Below, one piece after another: positions 51,010 to 59,973 of a stretch of DNA of 64,000 nt. The stretch is taken from positions 2,110,001 to 2,174,000 of the forward strand of contig NZ_CP038439.1 in the NCBI RefSeq assembly GCF_004683865.2. The letters are read 5' to 3'. The notes under the pieces are model-generated. The model saw nothing but the letters and a program-made list of their open reading frames with translations, did no database searches and was not told the origin of the DNA. Source of the DNA: Paracoccus liaowanqingii. Its GTDB lineage: Bacteria; Pseudomonadota; Alphaproteobacteria; Rhodobacterales; Rhodobacteraceae. Every line of letters starts with the position of its first letter. The first letter of the stretch is position 1. A program made the translations under genes and the position numbers.

Positions 51010-51846
51010 TCATTCCGCATAGGTCAGGCGGCGCTGCAGGACGGCGAAGACGCTGTCCAGAAGCATGCCGGTGACGCCGATCAGCAGGATCGAGAAGATG
51101 ACCGAGGCGAGGTCCAGGTTGTTCCACTCGTTCCAGACGTAATATCCGATGCCGGTTCCGCCGACCAACATCTCGGCCGCGACGATGACCAGCCAGGCGA
51201 TGCCGATCGAGATGCGCATGCCGGTGATGATGGTGGGCGCCGCGGCGGGCAGGATCACGGTCAGCGCGGTGCGCAAGCTGCCCAACTCGTGGGTGCGGGC
51301 GACATTGACCCAGTCCTGCCGCACACCCGACACGCCGAAGGCGGTGTTCAGCAGCATCGGCCAGATCGAGCAGATGAAGATGACGAAGATCGCGCTCGCT
51401 TCGCTGTCCTGGATGATGAACAGCGCCAGCGGCATCCAAGCCAGCGGAGAGATCGGGCGCAGCACCTGGATGAACGGGTTCAGCGCCTTGTAGGCCACCG
51501 GCGACATGCCGATCAGGAAGCCAAGCGGGATGGCGATGATCGCGGCCATGCCGTACCCGGTCAGCACCCGGCCAAGCGAATAGGCGATCTGGATGCCGAT
51601 GCCCTTGTCGTTGGGGCCCGCGTCATAGAAGGGGTTGCTCAGCTGTTCCCACGCCTTGACGGCGACCTCGGACGGGGCGGGAATGCCCGCGCGGGCCGAG
51701 CCGCCGCCCATCAGGCGCTCGTATTCGGTCATCTCGGTGGCCAGCTGCTGGGCGGGGATCGCCATCTCCCATGCCAGCAGGGCCACCGCCAGGATCAGCA
51801 CCGACAGCAGGGCCGCGCGGCGGTTGTCGGACCAGGTGCTGGTCAT
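51010..51846 (-). CDS. cynB: ABC transporter permease, nitrate/cyanate type
   Basis: A 278-residue permease of the NrtB/BPD_transp_1 family with about six membrane helices. An EAA-type loop is seen near ILPAAAPTIITGMRISIGIA. The N terminus has one helix and a periplasmic stretch of about 50 residues. Its start overlaps the binding-protein stop by 4 bp, so translation is coupled. Its stop is 13 bp from the ATPase ATG. The nitrate or cyanate specificity follows from context. Confidence 0.9.
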   Translation of the reverse strand: MTSTWSDNRRAALLSVLILAVALLAWEMAIPAQQLATEMTEYERLMGGGSARAGIPAPSEVAVKAWEQLSNPFYDAGPNDKGIGIQIAYSLGRVLTGYGMAAIIAIPLGFLIGMSPVAYKALNPFIQVLRPISPLAWMPLALFIIQDSEASAIFVIFICSIWPMLLNTAFGVSGVRQDWVNVARTHELGSLRTALTVILPAAAPTIITGMRISIGIAWLVIVAAEMLVGGTGIGYYVWNEWNNLDLASVIFSILLIGVTGMLLDSVFAVLQRRLTYAE

Positions 51847-53213
51847 GCGCCGCGCCCGATGGCGAAGCTGGACAGATAACCCTCGGGATCGGCAGGGTCG
51901 AAGGTCTTGCCCATGATGTCATGGGTCCGGTAATTCTCGGCCGGGGCCTCGTAACCCAGATCCTGCATGACGGTGCGCGCATCGGCGGCCAGATAGACCT
52001 GCTCGGCGATGCCGCGGTAATCGACGTCGCCCTCGATATAGCCCCACCGCTTCATCTGGGTCAGGATCCAGACGCCCATGGATTGCCACGGGAAGGGGTC
52101 GAAATCGATCCGGTCGGGCACCTGGCGCACCTCGCCCAACCCGTCGGCGAATGTGCCGGTCAGCACCTGCTCGATCACCGGGACAGGTTGGTTCAGATAG
52201 TTGGCGGGCGCGATGGCGGCGGCGATCTCGGTCCGGTTGGACGGATCGCTGGCATATTGCGTGGCGTCGATGATCGCGCGCAAGAGGGCGCCATAGGTGT
52301 TGGGCATCTCGGTTGCAAAGCGCGCAGGCGCGGCGAAGGCGCAGCAGGGATGACCCTCCCACAGCTCCTTGGTCAGCAGGTGGATGAAGCCGATCCCCTC
52401 CCACACGGCGCGCTGGTTGAACGGATCGGGCGACAGGAAGCCGTCGAGGTTTCCGGCGCGCAGGTTGGCCACCATGTCCGGCGGCGGCACCACGCGGATC
52501 TGGATGTCCTGATCGGGGTCCAGCCCGTGTTCGGCCACGTAATAGCGCAGCAGGAAGTTGTGCATCGAGTATTCGAAGGGCACGCCGAAGGTCAGGCCCT
52601 TCCATTGCGCGGGGTCGCGCTTGTCCAGATGCTCGTTCGACAGCACGATGGCTTGGCCGTTGATGTTTTCCACCGCCGGCATGATGAAGGGCTGCGCCGT
52701 CGACCCCGCCCCCATCGTCATCGCCAAGGGCATCGGCGTCAGCATGTGACTGGCGTCGTATTCTCCCGACAGCGACTTGTCGCGCGCCACCGCCCAGCCC
52801 GCCGTCTTGATGACCGACACGTTCAGCCCATAGCGGGAATAGAAGCCCATCGGCTCGGCCATGATGATCGGCGTGGCGCAGGTGATCGGCACGAAGCCGA
52901 TGGCCAGGTCCGTCTTTTCCAAGGGCCCCAGGCTTTCCAGCACCGCCGCCTTGGCCTGATCCAGCGGCAGGACCGAAGCCAGCGCGGCGGCCATCGTGCC
53001 GCCCCCCAGCATCCCCATGAAGGACCGGCGCGACACGTCGCTGTGTCCGAACATCGACCGCACGATCGCGCTTTCGACCGCCCGCTCGATCATTGCCTCG
53101 GGGGATGCGGGCAGGGACTGCGGGGTCGCGCGGCAGCCGGTGCAGGCGCATCCGGCCCCATGGCGCAGGTCGGTCTGTGCCGAGAAGGGATCACCCAGGG
53201 CTCTGATCGTCAT
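51843..53213 (-). CDS. cynA: ABC transporter substrate-binding protein, NrtA/CmpA type
   Basis: A 456-residue Tat-dependent binding protein. The N-terminal region of 60 residues has the cysteine cluster GCACTGC (21-27), a feature I recall in related alphaproteobacterial NrtA-type proteins. The twin-arginine motif SRRSFMG is at 61-67, followed by a hydrophobic segment. The mature protein shows GFVPITCATPIIMAEPMGF, the family's binding-pocket region. It heads the operon; the divergent regulator is 201 bp away. Confidence 0.9.
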   Translation of the reverse strand: MTIRALGDPFSAQTDLRHGAGCACTGCRATPQSLPASPEAMIERAVESAIVRSMFGHSDVSRRSFMGMLGGGTMAAALASVLPLDQAKAAVLESLGPLEKTDLAIGFVPITCATPIIMAEPMGFYSRYGLNVSVIKTAGWAVARDKSLSGEYDASHMLTPMPLAMTMGAGSTAQPFIMPAVENINGQAIVLSNEHLDKRDPAQWKGLTFGVPFEYSMHNFLLRYYVAEHGLDPDQDIQIRVVPPPDMVANLRAGNLDGFLSPDPFNQRAVWEGIGFIHLLTKELWEGHPCCAFAAPARFATEMPNTYGALLRAIIDATQYASDPSNRTEIAAAIAPANYLNQPVPVIEQVLTGTFADGLGEVRQVPDRIDFDPFPWQSMGVWILTQMKRWGYIEGDVDYRGIAEQVYLAADARTVMQDLGYEAPAENYRTHDIMGKTFDPADPEGYLSSFAIGRGA

Positions 53214-53414
53214 GTCGGACCTCTCTGATTGTGTTGGATCCAGTTTGACGTGGAGCAGGTGAGGGGAAAACGGTCGGGACAGGCTCGTGACGGTTTTATT
53301 TTACTGTTATAAAATATATACTTAGGTTGCAGCGAACCAACCGTTGCGTTACGAATTTTCATAAAATACGATATTTCGTTTGCGCTTTGTTAACCTGGCG
53401 GGCAGTCATGCCGC
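53214..53414. promoter_or_regulatory. AT-rich divergent promoter between cyn operon and regulator
   Basis: Markedly AT-rich against a GC-rich background. It contains ACGA-TATT-TCGT and TTTT-CA-TAAAA palindromes (about 53350-53380) and a TTATAAAATATATA run (about 53305-53322). The divergent genes make this the natural operator region for the regulator. No exact consensus was identified. Confidence 0.5.
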
Positions 53415-55277
53415 ATGGATGACGACATTGATTCCCTCCTCGGCCACCTGCCCCTTGCCGCGCTAATCCTGGACACGCAGCAGGATCGGATCGCGTGGGC
53501 TAACAGGGCGGCCGCGCAGCTTCTGACCCTGTCCCGCCCTTCCGGTGCCCGCTTCTCGACCCTTCTGGGCCGGGCGCTGCCGAAATTCATCGTCTTCGCC
53601 GACGAGGTCGCGCATCGGGGTCAGGCCTGGGCGCGCGACATCCCCCTGTCGGACGCCCGGGACCAGCCCCTGACGGTCGAGCTGCGCGCCACCCCCCTGC
53701 CCGGCCGGCCCGGACATCTGCTGCTGACGCTGCTGGATCTGCGCGAATTGGACCTGCGGGCCGAAGCCGCCGAGGCGGCGCAGACCTTCCGGTCCGGCCT
53801 GATGGAATGGAAGCACGCGCAGGCCTTCTTCGCCGATCTGGAACGCCAGAACCAGCTGATCCTGAATGCCGCAGGCGAGGGGATCTATGGCGTCAATGCC
53901 GAGGGCAAGACCACCTTCCTGAACCGCGCCGCGCAGGAAATGCTGGGCTGGACCGCCGCCGACCTGCTGGGTCGCGACATCCATTCGGTGATCCATCACC
54001 ATCACCTGAACGGCGACCATTATCCCGCCCATGACTGCCCGATCTATCGCAGCTTCCGTTTCGAGCAGATCCACCGGATCGAGGACGAGGTCTTCTGGCG
54101 CAAGGACGGCCGCCCGATCCGGGTCGAATATGTCTCGACGCCCATCTACGACCACAAGGTGCTGGCGGGCGCAGTGGTGATCTTTCGCGACATCACCGAA
54201 CGCTACGAGAACGAACGGCGGCTGCGCGAGGCGCTGGATCAGGTCGATGCGCTGCGCGACCGGCTGGAGCAGGAGAACGCCTATCTGCAGGAAGCGATCA
54301 CCAGCGAGCGCGCGCATCATGACATCATCGGCGGGTCGGGGGCGACACGGCAGGTGCTGACCCGCATCGCGCTGGTGGCGCCGACCGATGCGCCGGTCAT
54401 GATCACCGGCGAGGCGGGCACGGGCAAGGCGCTGGTGGCCACCGCGATCCACAAGGACAGCCCCCGCCAGCGCCGACCGCTGATCGCCTTCAAGTGCAGC
54501 GCCCATGCCCCCGACATGATCGAGGCCGAGCTGTTCGGCCAGATGCGCAGCCATCAGCTGGGCACGCAGCGCGACCGCCCCGGCAAGCTGGAGCTGGCCC
54601 ATGGCGGCACGCTGTTCCTGGACGATCTGGCCGAGATGCCGCTGGAGCTGCAGGGCCGCCTGCTGCATGCGCTGCAGACCGCGCAGGTCACCCGGCTTGG
54701 CGATCTGCGCGCGCGGCCATTGGACATCCGCGCGATCGCCGCCCTGACCCGCCCCCCCGAGGTCGAGATCGACGCGGGCCGCCTGCGCGACGATCTGGCG
54801 CTGTTCCTCAACGTCTTTCCCATCCAGTGCCGCCCGCTGCGCGACCGCCCCGAGGACATCCCGCCCCTGACCGATCACCTGCTTGGTCTGGCCTGCAAGC
54901 GGATGAACCGCCCCTGCCCCCTCGTCTCGACCCGCACGATGCAGCGTCTGCTGGCCTATGACTGGCCCGGCAATGTCCGCGAACTGGGCAATGTCATCGA
55001 ACGCGCGGTGATCCTGTCCACCGGCCATGACAAGCTGGTCCTGGACATGGGTGAGGAGGCCGCGCCCCTGCCCGCAACGGGGCGCGCGGTGCTGACCGAG
55101 GCCGAGGTGCAGGCCATGGCGCGGGCCAACATCCTGAACGCCCTGCGCGAGACGCGGGGAAAGGTCGCAGGTGCCGGGGGCGCGGCCATCCTGCTGGGCA
55201 TTCCGGCCACCACATTGTACTCCCGCATGGCCAAGCTGGCGATCCGCGAGGCGGAATGGACGGTCCCCGGCGGCTGA
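53415..55277 (+). CDS. PAS-containing NtrC-like AAA+ regulator lacking the GAFTGA loop
   Basis: A 620-residue activator. An N-terminal PAS-like segment (about 1-110), a second PAS (about 145-262, with VFWRKDGRPIRVEYVSTPIY) and a short coiled coil precede an AAA+ domain (about 303-540). Walker A is GEAGTGKA (332-339) and Walker B is GTLFLDDL (398-405). Where sigma-54 activators carry GAFTGA this protein reads MRSHQLGTQRDR (377-388), so the loop that contacts sigma-54 is missing. The C-terminal Fis-type helix-turn-helix is intact. Divergence from the cyn operon makes it the likely cyanate-responsive regulator, though the signal is unknown. Confidence 0.85.
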   Translation: MDDDIDSLLGHLPLAALILDTQQDRIAWANRAAAQLLTLSRPSGARFSTLLGRALPKFIVFADEVAHRGQAWARDIPLSDARDQPLTVELRATPLPGRPGHLLLTLLDLRELDLRAEAAEAAQTFRSGLMEWKHAQAFFADLERQNQLILNAAGEGIYGVNAEGKTTFLNRAAQEMLGWTAADLLGRDIHSVIHHHHLNGDHYPAHDCPIYRSFRFEQIHRIEDEVFWRKDGRPIRVEYVSTPIYDHKVLAGAVVIFRDITERYENERRLREALDQVDALRDRLEQENAYLQEAITSERAHHDIIGGSGATRQVLTRIALVAPTDAPVMITGEAGTGKALVATAIHKDSPRQRRPLIAFKCSAHAPDMIEAELFGQMRSHQLGTQRDRPGKLELAHGGTLFLDDLAEMPLELQGRLLHALQTAQVTRLGDLRARPLDIRAIAALTRPPEVEIDAGRLRDDLALFLNVFPIQCRPLRDRPEDIPPLTDHLLGLACKRMNRPCPLVSTRTMQRLLAYDWPGNVRELGNVIERAVILSTGHDKLVLDMGEEAAPLPATGRAVLTEAEVQAMARANILNALRETRGKVAGAGGAAILLGIPATTLYSRMAKLAIREAEWTVPGG

Positions 55278-55579
55278 AGGATGGGAAGATGACACTGTTG
55301 CTGCCCCGGCGCATCGGCTACAGCCGCTCCGAGACCGTCTCGGACCTTCTCGTGCACGCGATCGGCTTGGGCGCGGCCCTGCTGGCGGTCCCGATCCTCA
55401 TCTCGCGGACATGGTCCCTGGGCGGCGAGGCATCGGCCCTCGTGGGCGTGTCGGTCTATGGCGCGACGCTGATCGGGATGATCCTGTGCTCGGCGCTCTA
55501 CAACATGAAGCATCCGGATGCCTGGAGCCCTGTCCTGCGGCGGCTGGACCATGCCGCGATCTATCTCAAGATCGCGGGC
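55088..55579 (+). repeat. Right copy of the 492-bp direct repeat
   Basis: Matches 42447-42938 with five differences. It covers the end of the intact regulator gene and the first part of the truncated hemolysin-III gene, and stops where IS3-type sequence begins. Confidence 0.95.
55289..55579 (+). pseudogene. 5' fragment of a hemolysin III gene, cut by IS sequence
   Basis: The first 97 codons match the intact gene at 42648 (MTLLLPRRIGYSRSETVSDL through YLKIAG). Then the frame runs into unrelated sequence ending at a stop near 55889. Helices four to seven are lost, so no functional protein is expected. Confidence 0.9.
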
Positions 55580-55847
55580 TTTGCCACGGAGTGGTCATGG
55601 ACTTGCAACAACGACCGCTCGAACACGAGCATTGACGGCATAACGCCCGCGATGAAATTGAAAACGGCTGCGAAAATACGATCACGTCCCGTGAAAAGCG
55701 GGGGGACTACCCGCGCGACGCAGCGAAGGAGTATGGACCGGCAGCGAGATGAACCGCCCCGGGTTTGTCGGAGAGTTTCTGGTTCAAGGATCAGGCTACT
55801 TTTTCGACAGCGTTCAAGTTTGCATAGAAGGCCTCCTCTGCTTGACC
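55580..55847. mobile_element. IS3-family remnants
   Basis: On the plus strand, the frame just after the break reads FATEWSWTCNNDRSNTSIDG and ITPAMKLKTAA, the C-terminal form of an IS3-type OrfB. From 55750 an IS3-type end, TGAACCGCCCCGGG, begins. On the minus strand GQAEEAFYANLNAVEKVA and a stop are read, another IS3 OrfB tail. Two partial elements in opposite orientations appear to abut. Assignment rests on memory of the family's C termini. Confidence 0.55.
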
Positions 55848-55965
55848 TGAGAACGGCGGTGCAAAAATCGGCCACGGTAGCGGCGGGATGACCCTGCTGC
55901 GGGCGGCGTAAAAGTCGTCCGCCTTTACCCTTTCTGGCGACAGGGAGGGCGGGAGGATTTTCACC

Positions 55966-57453
55966 GTGGACTTGTATCGTAGAGTGCGATTGGCCTGTGC
56001 CGAGGGGATGAGCCAGCGCGAGGCAGCGCGTCATTTCAACATCGCGCGCGACAGCGTAGCCAAGATGATGACGTTCTCGGTTCCGCCCGGATATCGGCGG
56101 ACGGCCCCTGTGAAGCGGCCGAAGCTGGATGCCTACACCGGGATCATCGACGGCTGGCTGGAGGGCGATCGGGAGGTCCATCGCAAGCAGAGGCATACGG
56201 CGAAGCGGGTGTTCGAGCGGCTTCGCGATGAGCACGGGTTCGCCGGCGGCTACACGATCGTGAAGGACTACATGCGGGAGCGCGAACGGCGCGGCCGCGA
56301 GATGTTCGTGCCGCTGGCACACCCGCCCGGACATGCCCAGGCCGACTTCGGCGAGGCGGTGGCCATCATCGACAGTGTCGAGCAGAAGGCGCATTTCTTC
56401 GTCATGGACCTTCCGCACGGCGATGCCTGTTATGTCAGGGCCTATCCAGCGGCGACCGCGGAAGCCTGGGTTGACGGTCACGTCCAGGCCTTCGCATTCT
56501 TCGGCAAGGTGCCCGCATCGGTCCTCTACGACAACGACCGCTGCCTGGTTGCGAAGATCCTGCCGGACGGGGCGCGCCAGCGAGCCACGCTCTTCAACGG
56601 GTTCCTGTCGCATTACCTGTTCCGCGACCGCTACGGCCGCCCGGGCAAGGGGAACGACAAAGGTAACGCTGAGGGCTTGGTTGGCTACTCTCGCCGCAAC
56701 TTCATGGTGCCGATCCCGCAGTTTGCGACTTGGGACGCGTTCAACGCCCATCTGGAGGCGCAATGCCGCAGGCGTCAGGGGGATGTCCTGCGCGGCCAGT
56801 CCGAGACGATCGGCCAGCGCCTTGGGCGGGATCTGGCTGCGATGTCCGACCAGCCGGCCGCACCGTTCGAAGCCTGCGATCAGGCCACTGGCCGGGTCAG
56901 CTCGCAGGCGCTGGTGCGTTACAAGACCAACGACTATTCGGTGCCGGTCGCTTACGGACACCGCGATGTCTGGATCAGGGGCTATGTCGCCGAGGTCGTG
57001 ATCGGCTGCGGTGGCGAGGTCATCGCACGTCATCCCCGCTGCTATGACCGCGAGGACATGGTCTTCGATCCGGTGCACTATCTTCCGCTCATCGAGCGCA
57101 AGATCAACGCCCTGGACCAGGCGGCGCCCCTGGCCGAGTGGGATCTACCACCAGAGTTCGCGATCCTACGCCGACTGATGGAGGCGCGGATGAACAAAGT
57201 CGGACGCCGCGAGTATGTTCAGGTTTTACGCCTGCTCGAGACCTTCTGCCTCGACGACCTGCACGCCGCCGTGAAGAAGGCGCTGCAACTGGGTGCCGTC
57301 AGCTTCGATGCCGTTAAGCACCTTGTGCTCTGTCAGGTCGAAAGGCGTCCGCCGAAGCTGGACCTTGATGTCTACCCCTACCTGCCGCGCGCCAACGTCG
57401 CGACCACATCCGTGGCGAGCTACATGTCCCTGCTGTCGGGAGATGTAGCATGA
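55966..57453 (+). CDS. istA: IS21-family transposase IstA
   Basis: A 495-residue transposase. The N-terminal helix-turn-helix is MSQREAARHFNIARDSVAKM, and the DDE core has HAQADFGEAVAII (first D) and VLYDNDRCLVAKI (second D) with a downstream E region. The frame is intact. The start is GTG 55966. Its stop overlaps istB by 4 bp. Confidence 0.93.
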   Translation: MDLYRRVRLACAEGMSQREAARHFNIARDSVAKMMTFSVPPGYRRTAPVKRPKLDAYTGIIDGWLEGDREVHRKQRHTAKRVFERLRDEHGFAGGYTIVKDYMRERERRGREMFVPLAHPPGHAQADFGEAVAIIDSVEQKAHFFVMDLPHGDACYVRAYPAATAEAWVDGHVQAFAFFGKVPASVLYDNDRCLVAKILPDGARQRATLFNGFLSHYLFRDRYGRPGKGNDKGNAEGLVGYSRRNFMVPIPQFATWDAFNAHLEAQCRRRQGDVLRGQSETIGQRLGRDLAAMSDQPAAPFEACDQATGRVSSQALVRYKTNDYSVPVAYGHRDVWIRGYVAEVVIGCGGEVIARHPRCYDREDMVFDPVHYLPLIERKINALDQAAPLAEWDLPPEFAILRRLMEARMNKVGRREYVQVLRLLETFCLDDLHAAVKKALQLGAVSFDAVKHLVLCQVERRPPKLDLDVYPYLPRANVATTSVASYMSLLSGDVA

Positions 57454-58214
57454 CTGAAGCCCCGAGGATCCTGCTCACCCACCATCTGAAAACGCTGAAG
57501 CTGCCGACGTTCCTGCGGGAGTATGAGAAGGTTGCGCGCCAATGCGCCGCTGAAGGGCTGGACCATGTCCAGTTCCTGTCGCGCCTGGTCGAATTGGAAC
57601 TGATCGACCGCGAGCGGCGGATGGTCGAGCGACGCATCAAGGCCGCGAAGTTCCCGACGACCAAGAGCCTCGACAGCTTCGACTTCAAGGCGATCCCCAA
57701 GCTCAACAAGATGCAGGTGCTGGAATTGGCCCGCTGTGAATGGATCCTACGGCGCGAGAACGTCATCGCCCTCGGGCCGAGCGGCACGGGCAAGACCCAT
57801 GTTGCCCTCGGACTGGGGCTGGCCGCCTGTCAGAAGGGCATGGCGGTCAGCTTCACCACCGCCGCGACGTTGGTCAACGAGCTGATGGAGGCCCGCGACG
57901 AACGCCGCCTGCTCCGCCTGCAAAAGCAGCTGGATGGCGTCAAGTTGCTCATCATCGATGAACCAGGCTTTGTGCCGCTGTCCAAGACCGGTGCCGAGCT
58001 CTTGTTCGAGCTCATCTCTCAGCGCTATGAGCGCGGTTCCAAGATGATCACCAGCAACCTGCCATTCGACGAATGGACTGAAACCTTCGGCACCGAACGC
58101 CTGACCGGCGCATTGCTCGATCGACTGACCCACCACGTCAATATCCTCGAGATGAACGGCGACAGTTATCGGCTCGGACAAAGCCGCGCCCGAAAGGCCG
58201 AAGCAACCACATAA
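57450..58214 (+). CDS. istB: IS21-family ATPase IstB
   Basis: A 254-residue AAA+ helper protein. Walker A is ALGPSGTGKTHVALG and Walker B is LLIIDEPGFVPLS; sensor-type ITSNLPFDEW follows. The usual form of Walker B in relatives has Leu where this has Pro (IDELGF), a difference of unknown effect. The frame is intact and starts with an ATGA overlap with istA. Confidence 0.93.
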   Translation: MTEAPRILLTHHLKTLKLPTFLREYEKVARQCAAEGLDHVQFLSRLVELELIDRERRMVERRIKAAKFPTTKSLDSFDFKAIPKLNKMQVLELARCEWILRRENVIALGPSGTGKTHVALGLGLAACQKGMAVSFTTAATLVNELMEARDERRLLRLQKQLDGVKLLIIDEPGFVPLSKTGAELLFELISQRYERGSKMITSNLPFDEWTETFGTERLTGALLDRLTHHVNILEMNGDSYRLGQSRARKAEATT

Positions 58215-58360
58215 TCGCACCTTGCGAGATTGGCCCTGCGGGCCAAAGCGCCATGGCACGCGCCAGCTATTTGGGAAGCGCGCGCGCCATGGCGCTTGGC
58301 GCCTCGCCACTGGCCTGGTTTTGCGCCGCCGCGTGGCCGGTTTTTACGCCGCCGTTGACA

Positions 58361-58411
58361 GCTACAACTACTTCAAAGCCGCAGGCTATGAGGTCGATTG
58401 AGTGCAACCGG
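58361..58411 (+). mobile_element. Possible transposase C-terminal fragment
   Basis: Just beyond the IS21 end, SYNYFKAAGYEVD and a stop are read, resembling the C terminus of some IS630-type transposases. The fragment is too short to assign firmly. Confidence 0.25.
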
Positions 58412-59856
58412 CTCTAGCGCGACTTTGGCATGTTCTTGCTGATGTGATAACTTCTGGATTCACGGGCGGCGGTTTAAGTGATTCATAGGGACCCAGCTTT
58501 GAGGAGGCTGGCGGTTCATGGGGAATTGGCGCGTCAATCTGGAATCCTGGCTGGTGCCGTTTGTTGGGACACACGACACGGGCGCGGATGTGCCCCGGCA
58601 TATATCGCCGGACTGATTGGCCCGGGTGATCGCAAGAGCGTCCAGCCGATGGCCGCGCGGGATGGGGCGGTCAGTTATGATCAACTGCATCACTTTATCG
58701 CAGACGGGGTCTGGGACAGCACGCCGCTGGAGGCGACGCTTCTGGCCGAGGCCGACAGGCTGGTCGGCGGCGAAGATGCCTTTCTGGTCATCGATGATAC
58801 CTGCCTTCCGAAGAAGGGGGACCATTCGGTCGGGGTTGCGCCGCAATATGCGTCCGCACTGGGCAAGACCGCAAATTGCCAGTCACTGGTTTCCGTGACG
58901 CTGGCATCACGTGAGGTGCCGGTGATGGTGGGGTTGCGGCTGTTTCCGCCCGAGATCTGGACGGGAGATTCCGACCGGATGGCCCGCGCCCGCATTCCTA
59001 AAGATCGGCAGGTTGCTCTCAGCAAACCCGAGATCGCCATCCTCGAGATTGACCGGGTAACGACTGCGGGTGTCCGCTTTGGCTGGGTGCTGGCCGATGC
59101 GGGATACGGGTCGAGCGGGCCTTTCCGCCAAGCGCTGAGCGCGCGCGGCCTGAGCTGGGCGGTCGGCCTGTCTCGACGCCAGAACGTCTATCCGGCAGAT
59201 GTCGGGTTAGTCTTTCCGGAAGCGGCCAGAGAGCGGCGGCGGAAATATCACCTCCCGGACTGCGGGGCCGTTTCCGCCGAACGGATGCTGGAGGCTGGGA
59301 AATGGAGGAAGATCAGTTGGCGGCAGGGCACCAAAGGCAAACTGAGCTGCCAGTTCGCCGCAACCCGTGTCCGGATCTCCGATGGCCACCGGCATCGCAT
59401 GGCAGATGGCCGTGTGCAGGCCATGCCCGGCGATGAAGAAGTCTGGCTGATCGGCGAACGTCGTTCGACCGGAGAGCGGAGATACTCCGCCTCCAACCTG
59501 CCAAACGACACGCCGATCAAGGCGCTCGCGGCCGCTATCACGGCAGATGGATCTGTGAACAGGCACATCAGCAACTCAAGGAGGAGCTTGGTCTCGACCA
59601 TTTTGAGGGCCGATCCTGAACCGGCCTGCACAGGCACGCCCTGATGACAATGATCGCCTATGCCTTCCTGCAGTCCCGCCGCCTCGCCGCCGCGGGACGG
59701 GAAAAAAAGAATCCCCGGCCCGCCACCACAGCCGACAATGCCCGCTGTCTGGCAAGCCATCCTCGATATTCTCGCCCGTCCGCCGCCCGTGCGATGCCCT
59801 CACTGTGAAAGCCTTATCAGAGGAAAAAACCACGATCTGCCAAAGTAGTGCTAGGG
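58412..59856 (+). mobile_element. IS701-like insertion sequence, inactive
   Basis: A 1.45-kb element. The ends CTAGCGCGACTTTGGCA (58414 on) and, in reverse complement, CTAGCACTACTTTGGCA (from 59854) are inverted repeats with three differences. The CTAG at both edges could be part of the repeat or a target duplication. Its transposase gene is broken in several places. Confidence 0.75.
58518..59808 (+). pseudogene. IS701-family transposase, frameshifted
   Basis: Homology runs through three frames. The N terminus MGNWRVNLESWLVPFV is in one frame (58518 on). The core APAYIAGLIGPGDRKSVQPM to about 59545 is in another, with VIDDTCLPKKGDHSVGVA and VLADAGYG of the DDE domain. The C terminus [20 protein letters not shown] is in a third, with a TGA at 59617 where Trp is expected. 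At least two indels and one nonsense change are present. Confidence 0.8.
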
Positions 59857-59973
59857 ACCCGTAAACGTCAGATCGTAGCTTCTGTCACCGACCGATTTGT
59901 GGGGAGTAGTTCAAACTTAATGGTCCCAAATGCAGCTTCGCCATATAAGATAACAAGTGTACAATCGCTGAAA

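Larger units (their letters stand above)
55848..58360 (+). mobile_element. IS21-family insertion sequence (istA-istB)
   Basis: A 2.5-kb element. The left end begins TGAGAACGGCGGTGCAAAAA (55848 on) and the reverse complement of the right end is TGTCAACGGCGGCGTAAAAA, so the terminal inverted repeats match over about 29 bp with four to six differences. Both ends start TG as in IS21. No clear target duplication flanks it: the left flank is an IS3 remnant and the right is unrelated. The two genes inside are intact. Confidence 0.85.
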
